Source: Ignelater luminosus (Eukaryota; Arthropoda; Insecta; Coleoptera; Elateridae). Taken from it: 64,000 bases of DNA. The position numbers and the translations under genes are program-made. Below are positions 35,974 to 46,926 of this stretch, piece by piece (the stretch's first letter is position 1; the number at the start of each line of letters is the position of its first letter). The stretch covers positions 56,926 to 120,925 of the forward strand of contig VTPC01008161.1 in the NCBI GenBank assembly GCA_011009095.1, written 5' to 3'. Under the pieces are notes generated by a model that saw nothing but the letters and a program-made list of their open reading frames with translations, did not search any database and had not been told where the DNA came from.

Positions 35974-38900
35974 TAAATATTTTAGAGTATGAATCAGCGA
36001 ATAATTTAGCAGAAGTGCCAAATTTAAGCCTATACTCCATCTCTCATCATGGGTGAGATCGAATTTGAATCATCTTGTACAATAAGTTTTCTTGTGGCTG
36101 ATATATCTTTGTTCTAATTAAACAGGTTAATCTAAACTATTGCGTAGTAGGAGTTAACCGTATCAGACAGTTAGCTAAGTTTCACCTACTGTGTTACGGG
36201 TCAAAGCGTTAAGGGCTTCCTTCTTGATAATGCATACTCGAATAAAGGTGATGGAGTTGTTGCACAATCTTCCATAAAGTATACAATATAAGTTAAACTA
36301 ATTACAAAACATCAGGGCGATGGCTTCAACAATTTTGTTTCTATTATTTGAATAATTCATAACTAAATATAATAATTTGTTTTTTACTTCTGTATTTATT
36401 TTTATTACTTACTGTGATATATCAATATAATTTCCAATCGGATGAGCAGACTCAGTACACAAAGGTTTCAAATAAATTCTTGACCTTTATTTAAGTCTTG
36501 TTTGTTGTAAATGGTATGTGCATTCAAACTATTAATTAATCCGTAAAAAGTTTATATAAATCCCCCATAATAATATAATAATAATAAAATAATAATAGTG
36601 AAAACATTTACGTTCTTCAACATTACAGAAAATTTGAAATTTACGAAGAGGAATAACAATGGATCGCCAACGTAACGCTTCGTTAAAAAAATGTAGGTAG
36701 CCATTTTTGCGAAAAAGAGGAAAAGAATAATGTAAAAGTTCTCGGTTATTTAATCCAGTAAATTTTGTTTTCGACGATTTATTAAAAACCGCATTTTAAA
36801 CAGGGTTTCAAGGTAATAGCATTTTTCAGTCAATACTTTTTAATAATTTGAAAGCAGAAGCTTGAAAATCGATTCCTTTCAAATTTAATTAAAGTGGAGC
36901 GTTTGATTTTTCACAAATTGCGCTTTTCGACAAAATGTCCAGATTTGCTAAATCACCGGTAGAGCACGGAAGCAATATTGACCTCTTGTTACCACCTAAT
37001 GTTTATCCATCCCGTTATCTATCTGTCTGTTTATCTTCTTCTTCCTTTTCCGTGACACGACCCAAAGCATAAATTGCTGTGTCTTGGGTGACTTTGAGGT
37101 TCCGTTTAGTGTAAAATGTAGGGCTACTTTAGAACTTCCAGTAAGTCGCCTGAGCAACCTCAAAGAAAACGATATGCAAACTGCTGTTAAATGTTGCTCA
37201 AAGTTTGCAGTTGCGAAATTCACCACCAGACGTCCAACTTGCCGCTTTATTAACATTTTTTCTTTACAGATATGTTTTTTGTGGCTGAAAGTGTTTAGGT
37301 AGCTTGTAAAAGTTTGCGTGTTCAAAGTTTGTTGACTACTAGTATGATTTAATAAGCTGCTGCTTTTAGAATTTTTTTCCGTTTCTATTTTCAATTACAA
37401 AAGCATTAGAAAAGTAAATACTTTTATCTCTGCAGCTAACTAATGTAATATTTACCTATCTCCGAGCCATTTAAATTTAGCTGTCGTATAAATGTCTTGT
37501 TTTCCAAAGACCAATTTAACTAGTTTGGTCGTGAGGTCACGTTAATAAGAAAATGATTTATATAACCTTTTATGAAATGTTTAATCTCCATAGTAATTTA
37601 CCTTAGTCGAGATGAAAGAGAATTTACGAGCTACTGCATTTATGAGATAAATTCCACTCATCTTCTCACCTATGCCAGTCTCATTATTCTTATACGAAGG
37701 AGAAAATAAACTTAACCGATGGAAATCTGTAATAAATAAACATGAAAATGTTTCTGATGTTATTTTTTGTTTTATTCAAAACAAGAATGTAGTACATCAT
37801 CCGCAGGTGTGTTGTTTCAATAACTAATATTATTCCTTTTGATATATCACAATATGTTCAGTAGGGGTGTCATTTCAGCACTTGATAAACAACACACCAC
37901 GGAAGGTAATATGAATAAAACAAGAGCTATTCCAAACAAAAAATATTAGGTTGTCTGATAGGACTCCAAACATAAAGAAAATGAAACCAATTTCCCTTGC
38001 GGAAGCTGCCTGTGTTACCAACTGAGATAAACATGGTGCCAATCTATAAATCTCACTGATAAAAAGTTCAGTTAGCGGATTTCACAGACCGTTTCGAAAG
38101 TGCTATATCACCGTTGTTTCTCCGATAACAATGGATGCATAGTCTACAGTTTTAGATGTCTATTGGTGATTTAAGTGCCACCACCGAAGATTTAGGAGGT
38201 TAGGAAAACGAGGAAAGTGGAGCGGGTTATTCATTTTACTCCAATCACCCTAACCAAATTGTATTTACATTCACTACAAATGGGATCTTCATGCAACTAC
38301 AGTTTCGATTGATTACTTTATCTAATTTTTAAATACTGTAGCAATGCAAATGTAAATCAGGTTACGTGATTGTTTCGAAATTAATTTATTTCAGTCATAA
38401 AGTAAAATCATTTTGCATTTTTTCAATTAACGCAAGCAAAATTTTATAACCGGAGCCTTTAATTGCGAATGGGTTAATGAAAACATTTATCATGTGCCAA
38501 ATTTGTAAAGACTAGCAAAGATGTGATAAACTGTTTATGTTGTTATGTTTTCATTTTAACTGTGTATTTGTATATTATGTGTCAGCCAATACTGAAACAC
38601 GTAAGTCGGTTAGTAAGTTCTAAACGGCACGAACAGTGTTACATTTATTTATGCTGCTGCAAATAAGACTATTGCTTTAATTTGTATGCAGCTCTGCTAG
38701 TTTACTACCAAATTGTTAAAATTTGCAAATTCACAGTGCATCTCAACTGATAAAATTATCTATAAAGATATTGTAATTGTACAGGAAGCGATTTATAAGT
38801 AGAATTAACAAAAAGTCGGCTTTCAATACTTTGAATTTACACCTGTAAATAAAAAGTAGACACTTTAAAACTGTCAGAGATCTGACTAACACAAATTTCA

Positions 38901-39729
38901 ATATTTAAAATTGTATTTTGATAAATAATCAACAATGAATTTAAAGAGAGATAGAATAAAATGAGTTTCACGTACCTGTCCATAAGTTATAAATAAGCTA
39001 GAATAAATTTACCTACCCAATAATTCTATCGATATGTTTATTTTTAGAAATATTTATAAAGTACATCTATATATAATAAATAAGCTAACAGCTTGGGCTT
39101 GTTTTGTGACGCAACATAACATTCAGGCTAACCACAACAATTTGAACAATGTTTACACTGCAGTTTGAAGGCTATACGTTCTACACTCTGGAATTGAAAT
39201 TTTAATTTACAGTTCTGCTCTGCAGAACAAAAAGGTCATACCTCTGAAAATCATAGTTTTGAGATATTGAGTGAAATGTGTTTGGCTTTCTTTACATTTC
39301 TACCGGATAGGACGTTTTAAAACTTTATTTACAAAGCTAGGGCTTTTCTGCTTAACATGCATATACATTTCAGTGCCAAGAATCCAGCAATACTGTAAAT
39401 TCGGTTTGCATTGCAGGGCAGAGTTGACGCCTTTAAGTTTTGTATAATTTCCATGTTCATTCAGCCTGTTGAGGATCATATCAGTTATACAGCCATTCTT
39501 AAATATTACTTGAAATCTATAACAAAAGTAATTCTCCAGTGAAAGTATAAGCTGATCAGAATATAACTAAAGCAGAGAATTGCGTTTTATATACCTTTTA
39601 TGAGTTTCTATACAAAATAGGCCTTACATTGTTTAAAAAAAGCTTATACTTACTAACTCACAAGATTGACGTGGAATTCTTAAAAAATGAATGTTTAACT
39701 ACTTCTAACCTAATCACCCACTCGCTTCG
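35974..39729. other. AT-rich intergenic stretch
   Basis: No gene or element is recognised. Opposite-strand open frames at 36996-37394 and 37084-37302 overlap each other, and neither shows a known domain. Confidence 0.6.
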
Positions 39730-39742
39730 CCCCCCCCCCCCC
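39730..39742. repeat. Poly-C tract (13 C)
   Basis: An uninterrupted run of C in an AT-rich region, about 120 bp left of the mariner pseudogene. Its length is likely to be assembly- or sequencing-sensitive. Confidence 0.95.
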
Positions 39743-39859
39743 TTCGCAACTTTGGTGTGGAATTTTTATACACGGGTGATGTTGCAGCAAGAGGTTGGTA
39801 GTGTGTGCAGCAGCTGATTTAGTTGTCAACTTCATTGCTTCTATCGTGCATCATAACCT

Positions 39860-40788
39860 CAAATGTGCTTCAAAATCGTGTTTCTTTTTTGTGGGTGATT
39901 AGATACTTGTTTTTGAAAAAGAACTCGAAAAATGAGATCAACACCAAGTTCACCGATGTTTATGGGGACTCTGCGCCTTTGTTATCAACAATAAAATATT
40001 GGGCAGCTGAATTTTAGCACGGTCTTACAAGCATTTTGATAATGAGTATCCTGACCACCACGCCAGAAATGGTTGATAAAATCCATGGAATGATAATCGA
40101 CGATCGAAAAGTGACCGAACGGATACTCAACATTTTGCATGAATATTTGGAAATATAGAAGCTTTCTGCCAGATGGGTGCCAAATGGTCTAACCATTTCA
40201 AAAGAGTGACCATGTTCAACCGCGGTAAGAAGGACTTTTTACGCCGTTGCGTAATAGTGAACAAAAACATGGGTTCATTATAACACACCAGAGATCAAGG
40301 AGCAATCGAAACAGTGGACAGTTTCTGACAAAGCAAAACCAAAGAAAGCCAAGGTATGTTTGTCGGCAAACACGATCATGGCCACAGTTGTTTGGGATGC
40401 AAACGGTAAAATTCACATCGATTACCTTGAAAAGGACACAATGATCGCGGGAGTATATTTTGAAGCCAAAGCGACCGCAAAAAGTGCTCTTTCATCAGGA
40501 CAACGCACGAGCCCACAATACGACCGCCGCAATGGTGAAATACCATGAATTTCGCCACGAATTGATTCCTCATCCGCCATGTTATCCTGATTTGGCACCA
40601 TCCGACTATTATTTATTTCCAAACCTAAATAAATGGCTAGGTCGTAAGAGAGTGGAATCGAATGAGGAGGTCATCGCTAAGACAGAGGCCTATTTTGAGG
40701 GCTTTCAGAAATATGTTTTTTGGAGGGCATCGAACAGTTGTAGTGGACGAAATGTATAGAGCTTAAAAGAAATTATGTGTTTTGCTGA
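39860..40788 (+). pseudogene. mariner transposase (DD34D), multiply broken
   Basis: The plus strand carries an almost full-length but frame-broken mariner transposase. The N-terminal helix-turn-helix region reads VIRYLFLKKNSKNEINTKFT and then VYGDSAPLLSTIKYWAAEF. A second piece has TPEMVDKIHGMIIDDRKVTE, ILNILHEYLEI and KLSARWVPNGLT (the WVPHEL motif). The middle has KDFLRRCVIV, TWVHYNTPEIKEQSKQW, MATVVWDANGKIHIDYLEK. The open piece 40460-40759 has VLFHQDNARAHNT (second Asp), YPDLAPSDYYLF (third Asp, 34 residues between them) and NKWLGRKRVESNEEVIAKTE. The C-terminus KCIELKRNY ends at a stop at 40786-40788. The first catalytic Asp appears to be changed to Asn, and at least five stops or shifts interrupt it, so it is dead. 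It is a different lineage from the intact copy at 45.8 kb. Confidence 0.88.
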
Positions 40789-40817
40789 AAAAAATGTTTC
40801 CTTGCCAAGGCCCACTA

Positions 40818-40837
40818 ATTATCAACCGCTCCTCGTA
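40818..40837 (+). repeat. Right end of the decayed mariner
   Basis: ATTATCAACCGCTCCTCG is followed by TA, about 30 bp after the transposase stop. The terminus CCTCGTA matches that of the intact mariner at 46926-46928. No left counterpart was found before 39860, so the left end is probably lost or too eroded to see. Confidence 0.5.
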
Positions 40838-41131
40838 TCTGTCATACAGTAACTTGTAGCCAATCATGTCTTTACCCTATAGCCAGTAAGATTTTAATTT
40901 TAATTTTTTTTGCTAGAATCTAGACTTTGTAAATTTCTCAATATTTTACTTTTTTTCAGAAGTTTAACTTCTAACATCAAAACTTGCAATCTTACGTTGT
41001 ATAATAGTATTATTAAAACATATAAATTAGCCAATGTTCTTCTAAATTATCATAGCAAAAATGCTAAATTCGACACTCTATGAATTTATGGAGTTTCGAA
41101 TTTGCAATAAGGAGAAAATTAAAGTTTGCGT

Positions 41132-41151
41132 TTATACAGCGCCCTGTATAA
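41132..41151. repeat. Dyad TTATACAG-CGCC-CTGTATAA
   Basis: Perfect 8-base arms around a 4-base centre. The right half, read outward, gives TATACAGGGCG, like the MITE ends elsewhere in the window. It may be a solitary element end or two ends abutting head to head. Confidence 0.5.
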
Positions 41152-41991
41152 TATAATAACACAGTTAAAGCGTAATCCTTCTAGAAGAGAAGATTCAATA
41201 ACCAGACCTATTACTAGGAATAACTGATTATTGATTATTAAAACACTGCAGACAGAAATCAATAGAAAAATGTAACAAAATCAGAAAAACAACTTAAGGA
41301 GAGGTGAATCCGAAAACTGTAAAGACCTTAACAAAAAAAGATGTAAGAATTTTCAATGAATGTTTCGATGTCTTGATGTTTCTGCAACTGGTGGAATGTG
41401 CATTAGGTAAGGTAAACCTGAGAGAAAACGTTCTTCTGAACTTTATAATAGTAGCATAATATCTAGAGGGTTTCGTGTTTGTACAACTCGAAGTCAACAT
41501 TAGCTTATTTTTATTTTCTCTTGTAATGTCCGTTTGTTCATTTTTACTTTTTCTAATATGCCTCTAGCTGACAACGGATATGTTAGCTTTATTTTCGTTG
41601 TATGAATAGTTGGATACAAAAATATTTGCATTCTGAAATACTGCTTATAGATTAAAAGTATAAAATATTCTCTCACACTGTTAGAATAATTATGTTTTTT
41701 AGTTTATTGAAAGTACAGAATCTGTTCGTGACATTTCCGTATTTGAAATTTAACCAAGAGAGTCTCGTGTCAAGATAATAGAAAATAATGTTTGTAGTTT
41801 TGTCCAACAGGAATAATGTCTTCCAGTATTAACAATTTTATTAGTCGCTTTTACACTTTAAATAAAAATTAAACAAAGTAGGCTACAGTGTGTTTAGAAT
41901 AAATTAACACAATAATGTAGTCTAATATCTTGAAAAAAATTCTCTTAGAAACCAGTTTAGTTCAGTTACAGTTATCAATTTTCACTTCCTT
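41152..41991. other. AT-rich spacer
   Basis: Nothing recognised. The open frame at 41294-41500 (minus) shows no known domain. Confidence 0.55.
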
Positions 41992-41993
41992 TA

Positions 41994-42011
41994 AGGTTAG
42001 TCCCAAAATGC
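41994..42011 (+). repeat. Left terminal inverted repeat of the DD37E element
   Basis: AGGTTAGTCCCAAAATGC follows TA at 41992-41993. It matches the opposite end at 17 of 18 positions. Confidence 0.88.
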
Positions 42012-42129
42012 GCAGGAGAGTTGAAAAAATTGGTTTTATTTTTAAACGGTTATAAAAAATCAAAAAATTCTTTTTAATAATGAAAATGTTTGAGATTTGA
42101 GTACAAATTAAGTAAAAATAGCAGCATAT

Positions 42130-43129
42130 GGTCCTTAGCGAGCGGAAATAAAAAGCCTCTTTGTGAAGTTCTGAAATAGCGCTGTACCAGACAAATTTAC
42201 TGATCCTGGTCCAGTTTTTGCGAAATTCAACCAGATGTTTTGCATGTAGATTACGCTTGATTAGTTTTGCCTTGACCATAGGCTAAAATCTCTCAATTGG
42301 TCTGATTTGTGGAGTTGCTGATGGATTGTCAATTCTTGCCACGAACTTGATTTTATGCTGATTCAGAAGATCGGTGGTATCTTTAGCGTAGTGAGCAGGT
42401 GCTTTGTCGGTTTCTAGTGACTTTAACCAAGGGATCAAAACCGGTTTCAAGACTTTATCACGATAGGTCACGCCATCCATAGCGCCTCTCTTTGATTCTA
42501 TCACGACAGCTAGGAGAAGCGTCCTTCAGATGAAACAGTCTGCCAAACGAGCGCTTTTTTGGATGCTTTCATTTTTGTTTGATTTTAGCTTCTATAGGGA
42601 CTGGGCGACCTGGCAACTCAGTGTAGTATTGGTTTGCAGGCATCTCGCTTGAATCCAAGGTGACATAAGTTTCGTCATCTATAACCATCCAAACTTTGCT
42701 GCCAGAAATAGTGGTCTGACGGTAACGCTTCCTGCAATTGCTTTTTGCTTTTTCAATCTTATCTGGACTGTTCCTCGAGACCTCTGCTCTCTTGCGCCCC
42801 TTCAGGCCAATTTCCTTGCAAATTCGATCTACGGTTGACTTGCTGACCTTGAGCTTTTCGGCAGCAGCACGCACAGTCAGGTTAGGCTGCTTCAAAAAGA
42901 GGCGGTCCACTTTGGAGGTCAAAGCGGGGGTCGTAACAGACTTTTTTCGGCCCGGTTTTTGCTTGTTGAGCTTCTTCAAAGGATGATCAACATAATCCAT
43001 CACACGATAAATCCGGCTCTGGGGCACATTCAGCTTCGAGAATTTTTAAACTGTTGCCTTTCGATCAAATTGACTGTCTTTGTAATAGAACTCGATGACC
43101 GAGTTCGGAATAGCTGGTTCGTTCTTCAT
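42130..43129 (-). pseudogene. DD37E transposase (ITmD37E-like), with stops and frameshift
   Basis: The minus strand starts at 43129 with MKNEPAIPNSVIEFYYKDSQ, then meets a TAA after RKATV. The main open piece (43027-42569) holds the two helix-turn-helix units (LTVRAAAEKLKVSKSTVDRI), a basic GLKGRKRAEVS stretch, and WMVIDDETYVTLD with the first Asp. After a frameshift near 42520, the piece from 42504 holds GVTYRDKVLKPVLIPWLKSL, DKAPAHYAKDTTDLL with the second Asp, and TPQIRPIERF with the Glu. Between the second Asp and the Glu lie 37 residues, which defines DD37E rather than the DD34D of mariner. A TAG replaces the tryptophan usually found after ERF, and the frame then continues VKAKLIKRNLHAKHL. 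The catalytic triad survives; the gene does not. Confidence 0.85.
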
Positions 43130-43259
43130 TGTGGTTGTTGGCAGATCACTTTAATTAACAGTGACTGACTAACAGATGACTAAAGAGTTGACATGTGTGT
43201 TTATTTATTAAAAAAAAATGTCAACAGTCGCCATAGCAACCTTCTCAATTTTCTTCTAT

Positions 43260-43277
43260 GCATTTCGGGACTAACCT
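43260..43277 (-). repeat. Right terminal inverted repeat of the DD37E element
   Basis: On the plus strand the sequence runs from GCATTTCGGGACTAACCT, with the first base at about 43259-43260, and ends at 43277, followed by TA. It is the reverse complement of the left end with one mismatch. Confidence 0.88.
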
Positions 43278-43279
43278 TA

Positions 43280-43470
43280 TACAGGGTGTTAGTTTTTCTA
43301 ACTATAGCTCCAATACTACTTTTCCATGTTTGATGGGGTTATCGACAGGAACGATCTGTAAAGTTTTCAATAAAATACACATCGAAAATATCATTTCATT
43401 ATTTCTAAATAATTGCAAAAGGTTTCTCAACTATTCTACAATTCAACAGCTAGGTACACTCCCTGTATAA
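43280..43470. repeat. Small MITE-like unit abutting the DD37E element
   Basis: TATACAGGGTGTTAG starts directly at the TA that ends the DD37E insertion, and TACACTCCCTGTATA closes about 190 bp later. Only the terminal ten or so bases are inverted copies (TATACAGGG-GT). The interior is AT-rich and noncoding. It shares its terminus with 1-120 and 48837-49304. Confidence 0.4.
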
Positions 43471-45633
43471 GAAACTAAAAAGCTACGATAGCACACAAAT
43501 TCCTTCTTGGTAAAACTTTTCTATGGAATAAGCTTGAAGGAGAATCTGCATCTAGTATACATAGCAGTTTAAGTAAATAATGGTGGTAGTAATATGAAGT
43601 TATGAAAATGGCCTTTAACGTTTAGACCATAATGAATTTAAATTACAAAAAACCAAGTTGGAAATGCCTTCACACTCTCCGCAAGTCGAGCGATGTCTTA
43701 ACAGTGTTCAACTCGAAAATTCTCACACCCAGCTGCTATTTAAAAATGTTCCGTCATCTTTATGACGTTTTGGTATTTCATAAATTGTACAGCTTGTTGC
43801 TGTCCAGAAAATTAACTAAAGTTTCAGACTAAACTTATAAAATTGCACTGAAGGTTTTGAGTTGATAATTTAAAATTGCTATAACGTATAACCCAATCAA
43901 AATGCAGCTCTCAAATTATAGCGTATTTCCTGCTTGATCAATTAGTCCATTGATCTCTTGTATCCTCTTTCCTGACTAGCAATGACGATTGATGTAATAT
44001 AATTAAAGCCAATATAGTAGATGCACTTTGTGTTTGTTATATTGCGTCAGGTTTCATTATAAAAATACGAAAAAAAAATATTTGTGAGCAAGTCTCAAAT
44101 ATTGTAAGCCTATTTTCCTTAAATAAGTCATAAATGTTAATTACTTCGCTAAACAAATATTTCACGAAGATGTAAAAAAAGAAATTGTTTTGCAACAAGA
44201 TAAACCGCACCGAGTATATCTCAACTCGGCGATAATGAAGTCCGTGCTTTTGTTAGATTTCCTGCAGCGGAGCAGGAAGCTGGATTCTTTTATACACAAT
44301 GAGTTACTCCATAAATGCAGTTTATAATTTTTATATTTTTTAATAACGAGACTTCACCTCTTTTAAGACGGGGAATAAAACATGAAATGAAAAAAAAGTT
44401 CTTTAGAAAAATCTACGTTTATGAATTTTTCTATGATGGCTAGCCCATTGAAGATAGGGCAATAAAAATTAATATTCTCATAGAATTTATTGTATAAGTA
44501 ATAACGTAAATGAAATATAAACTTCCATGTTGATGTAAGGTTAAATATTCAGAGTTCCCTTTATGAACATAAAGCAAACCCATATACTAGGTAGTTGCCG
44601 AGAGTTCTGATATTATTATAAACTGGAAATTTAGCATTGTGCAACTTGAACCTTTTATTAATAAAACCGTTATTGTTACCTCAGCCGTGAAAATGATTTT
44701 AGATACATTTAGTTATTATAGAAGCGGGCTGTGTTTAATCTCCACTACTAAATTACGTAAAAGCAGTTACTTACTCTTTATATAATTAGAATCTTTAGTT
44801 ATTGAATTGTAGATACTATTAATACTCAATTAATTGAGTATTATATTAATATCGTTATATTTATAAAACAAAATTCAAATTTAGATTAAATTGAAAGATT
44901 AAATGGGACTAACCAAAATAAAAAACAAACTACTAACAGAAGCAAATATTTTACCACTTTACCAATGCTACCAATTTAAAATTTTCTGATAAATACGGGG
45001 ATACAATTTAAAGAAGCAAATTCGCATGAACTTTAATTTAAAAAGTATCGCTATACCCAGAAGGAAAATGAAAAATCAGCAGAAACGGTCAAAAGCTTGT
45101 TTATTCATACATTTTTTTATCGTCTATGTCGGGTGTGCATATTCCTGAATGATACACTATCATGTTCAGGATATAACATCACAAAGCCTTGTTACCGGTT
45201 TTAGATGTAGTATTACAAAACACAGCTTGTTAGTTGTCAGCTTGTCAATCTGTACTGCAAGTATCACAATGTGCTACGTATAAAAATTCTTGAATATGCG
45301 TCAGAATTAAGTAATGGTATTTGATATTTTTCAGCTAGAGTTTTATTTCATGTTTCATTCTTGTGAATACTGTTGTCGAGACTACAGAGTTCCGGTTAGG
45401 AGAATTGTTCGTTAATAATCAATCACCCGGTGCATCAAACAATTTTTTTCACATAACTGGACTGTGACTACAAATCTAATTTGTGTGTAATAGATTGAGG
45501 AACAAAAAATAAAGACAATATACAATAACACAAACAATATGCCTTGCTTATGTTTTTTGTTCTATTATTATCACATTCCAAACATCTCCAATCCGATTGT
45601 ACAAAAAAGCCTTATGGTAAGGTTTGAGATCTA
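43471..45633. other. AT-rich spacer
   Basis: No coding is recognised. The open frame at 43632-43832 (plus) has no known domain, and 45539-45784 overlaps the left end of the intact mariner. The palindrome at 44820-44843 is listed separately. Confidence 0.55.
44820..44843. repeat. Perfect 24-bp palindrome
   Basis: The central 22 bases consist of AATACTCAATT followed by its exact reverse complement, and one further T/A pair extends it to 24. Its AT-richness raises the chance of random occurrence. Nothing recognisable adjoins it. Confidence 0.7.
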
Positions 45634-45635
45634 TA

Positions 45636-45662
45636 CGAGGGTTGCTATTTATAATTCTGGCC
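45636..45662 (+). repeat. Left terminal inverted repeat of intact mariner
   Basis: 27 bp starting CGAGGGTTGCTATTTATAAT, after the TA target duplication. Two mismatches to the right end. Confidence 0.95.
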
Positions 45663-45810
45663 TTGGCAACACTGACTGTTTCCAGGCGTCAGCTGACATT
45701 TCCGGTGTAAACTTTACATTGTTGAACATAACCTCAACCACAACATTTTGTCATTTGAGTGCGATTAGTGTTGTTTGCAGTTAATTGAAAAGTGCATTCC
45801 CTAGTAAAAA

Positions 45811-46860
45811 ATGGAATTGACCCGTGAACACTTTCGTGCAATTATTTTTCATAACTTTCGACGTGGATTATCACGGCAAGAGTGCATCAATGAACTTGAT
45901 ACATTATATAGCGATGAAGCTCCATCCTACAGCACTGTAAAATACTGGTGTAATGAATTCAAACGTGGCCGATGTTCACTCCAGGACAAAATCCGTGAAG
46001 GCCGTCCAAAATCTGTCGTGCCTGAAAACATCGATGCTGTGCGTGAACTGATTAAACCAGATCGTCATGTGACATACCGTGAGATTGAGGCATCTTTGGG
46101 CATTAGTATGACTAGCATCAACAAGATATTACATGATCATTTGGCCGTAAAAAAAATTTGTTCCCGTTGGATCCCGCATAACCTCACCAATGCTCAAAAG
46201 AAGGCTCGCGTCGACTGGTGCATTGAAATGTTAAAACAATTTGCGAAAGGTGCATCAAAGGCTGTGTATAACATCTGCACAGGTGACGAATCATGGATCT
46301 ACGCATATGACCCCGAAACAAAACAGCAATCAACCGTGTGGGTCTTTCAAGACGAGCCAAATCCAACAAAAGTTGTTCGCGGAAGAAGCACATCGAAGCA
46401 AATGGTTGCCGGTTTCTTTGGCATAACCGGTCATGTGGCAACAGTGGCGTTAGAGCAACGTAAGACAGTCAACTCTGAATGGTACACAACCATTTGTTTG
46501 CCAGAAGTCATTGGAGAAATTCGGAAAACTTCAAAGAAGAGGCGAATCATTCTTCATCATGACAATGCAAGCTTTCACACCGCTGCTCAAACAATTGAAT
46601 ATTTAACCAGCCAGAAGGTCGAGTTGATGAGCCATCCACCATACAGCCCTGATTTGGCACCCAATGACTTCTTTTTATTCCCGTACATCAAAAACAAATT
46701 GCTTGGTCAACGATTTTCAACACCAGAAGAAGCCGTTTTTTGTTTCAAAACGCATATTTTGGAGCTGCCTCAAACAGAGTGGAAAAAGTGCTTCGAAAAT
46801 TGGTTCAAACGCATGAAAAAGTGTATCAATCTTAATGGAGAATATTTTAAAAATCAATAA
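45811..46860 (+). CDS. Mariner transposase, intact, DD34D
   Basis: This 349-residue protein would bind the element's inverted ends, cut the element out and insert it at TA dinucleotides in nuclear DNA. The length is typical for mariner (about 345). Residues 1-110 form two helix-turn-helix domains (RQECINELDTLY near 22-33 and YREIEASLGISMTSINKIL at 89-107), with the GRPKS linker motif at 64-68. The mariner WVPHEL-type motif is RWIPHNL at 119-125. The catalytic triad is complete: D159 in TGDESW, D251 in HHDNASFHT and D286 in YSPDLAPNDFF, with 34 residues between the last two. The C-terminus holds NKLLGQRFSTPEEAV and ends GEYFKNQ. The start is the first Met of the open frame and fits the family's usual N-terminus. 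The stop overlaps an AATAAA (46856-46861) that could serve as polyadenylation signal. Whether it is expressed or active cannot be seen. Confidence 0.96.
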   Translation: MELTREHFRAIIFHNFRRGLSRQECINELDTLYSDEAPSYSTVKYWCNEFKRGRCSLQDKIREGRPKSVVPENIDAVRELIKPDRHVTYREIEASLGISMTSINKILHDHLAVKKICSRWIPHNLTNAQKKARVDWCIEMLKQFAKGASKAVYNICTGDESWIYAYDPETKQQSTVWVFQDEPNPTKVVRGRSTSKQMVAGFFGITGHVATVALEQRKTVNSEWYTTICLPEVIGEIRKTSKKRRIILHHDNASFHTAAQTIEYLTSQKVELMSHPPYSPDLAPNDFFLFPYIKNKLLGQRFSTPEEAVFCFKTHILELPQTEWKKCFENWFKRMKKCINLNGEYFKNQ

Positions 46861-46899
46861 AACTAGTTTCGATCATAAATACTTGTTTTTTCATTGTTA

Positions 46900-46926
46900 G
46901 GTCAGAAATATAAATAGCAACCCTCG
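46900..46926 (-). repeat. Right terminal inverted repeat of intact mariner
   Basis: 27 bp ending in TAAATAGCAACCCTCG before TA at 46927-46928. It is the inverted copy of the left end, 25 of 27 matching. Confidence 0.95.

Larger units (their letters stand above)
41992..43279 (-). mobile_element. DD37E-type Tc1/mariner element with both inverted ends and TA duplication
   Basis: The left end at 41994 reads AGGTTAGTCCCAAAATGC, and the right end, read on the minus strand from 43277, is AGGTTAGTCCCGAAATGC. They agree at 17 of 18 bases. Both are bordered by TA (41992-41993 and 43278-43279), the expected target duplication. The element is 1284 bp, typical for Tc1/mariner, and contains a single minus-strand transposase pseudogene. 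Structure, length, ends and duplication therefore all agree. The good preservation of the ends against a damaged gene suggests a non-autonomous but fairly young copy. Confidence 0.85.

Noticed and set aside
40216-40622. Minus-strand open frames over the decayed mariner
   Set aside because: They show no motif, whereas mariner motifs are clear on the plus strand.
42738-43168. Plus-strand open frames over the DD37E element
   Set aside because: Shadows of the minus-strand transposase.
46184-46441. Minus-strand open frame inside the mariner transposase
   Set aside because: Antisense shadow of the intact coding frame. The same holds for the short plus-strand frame at 46241-46426.
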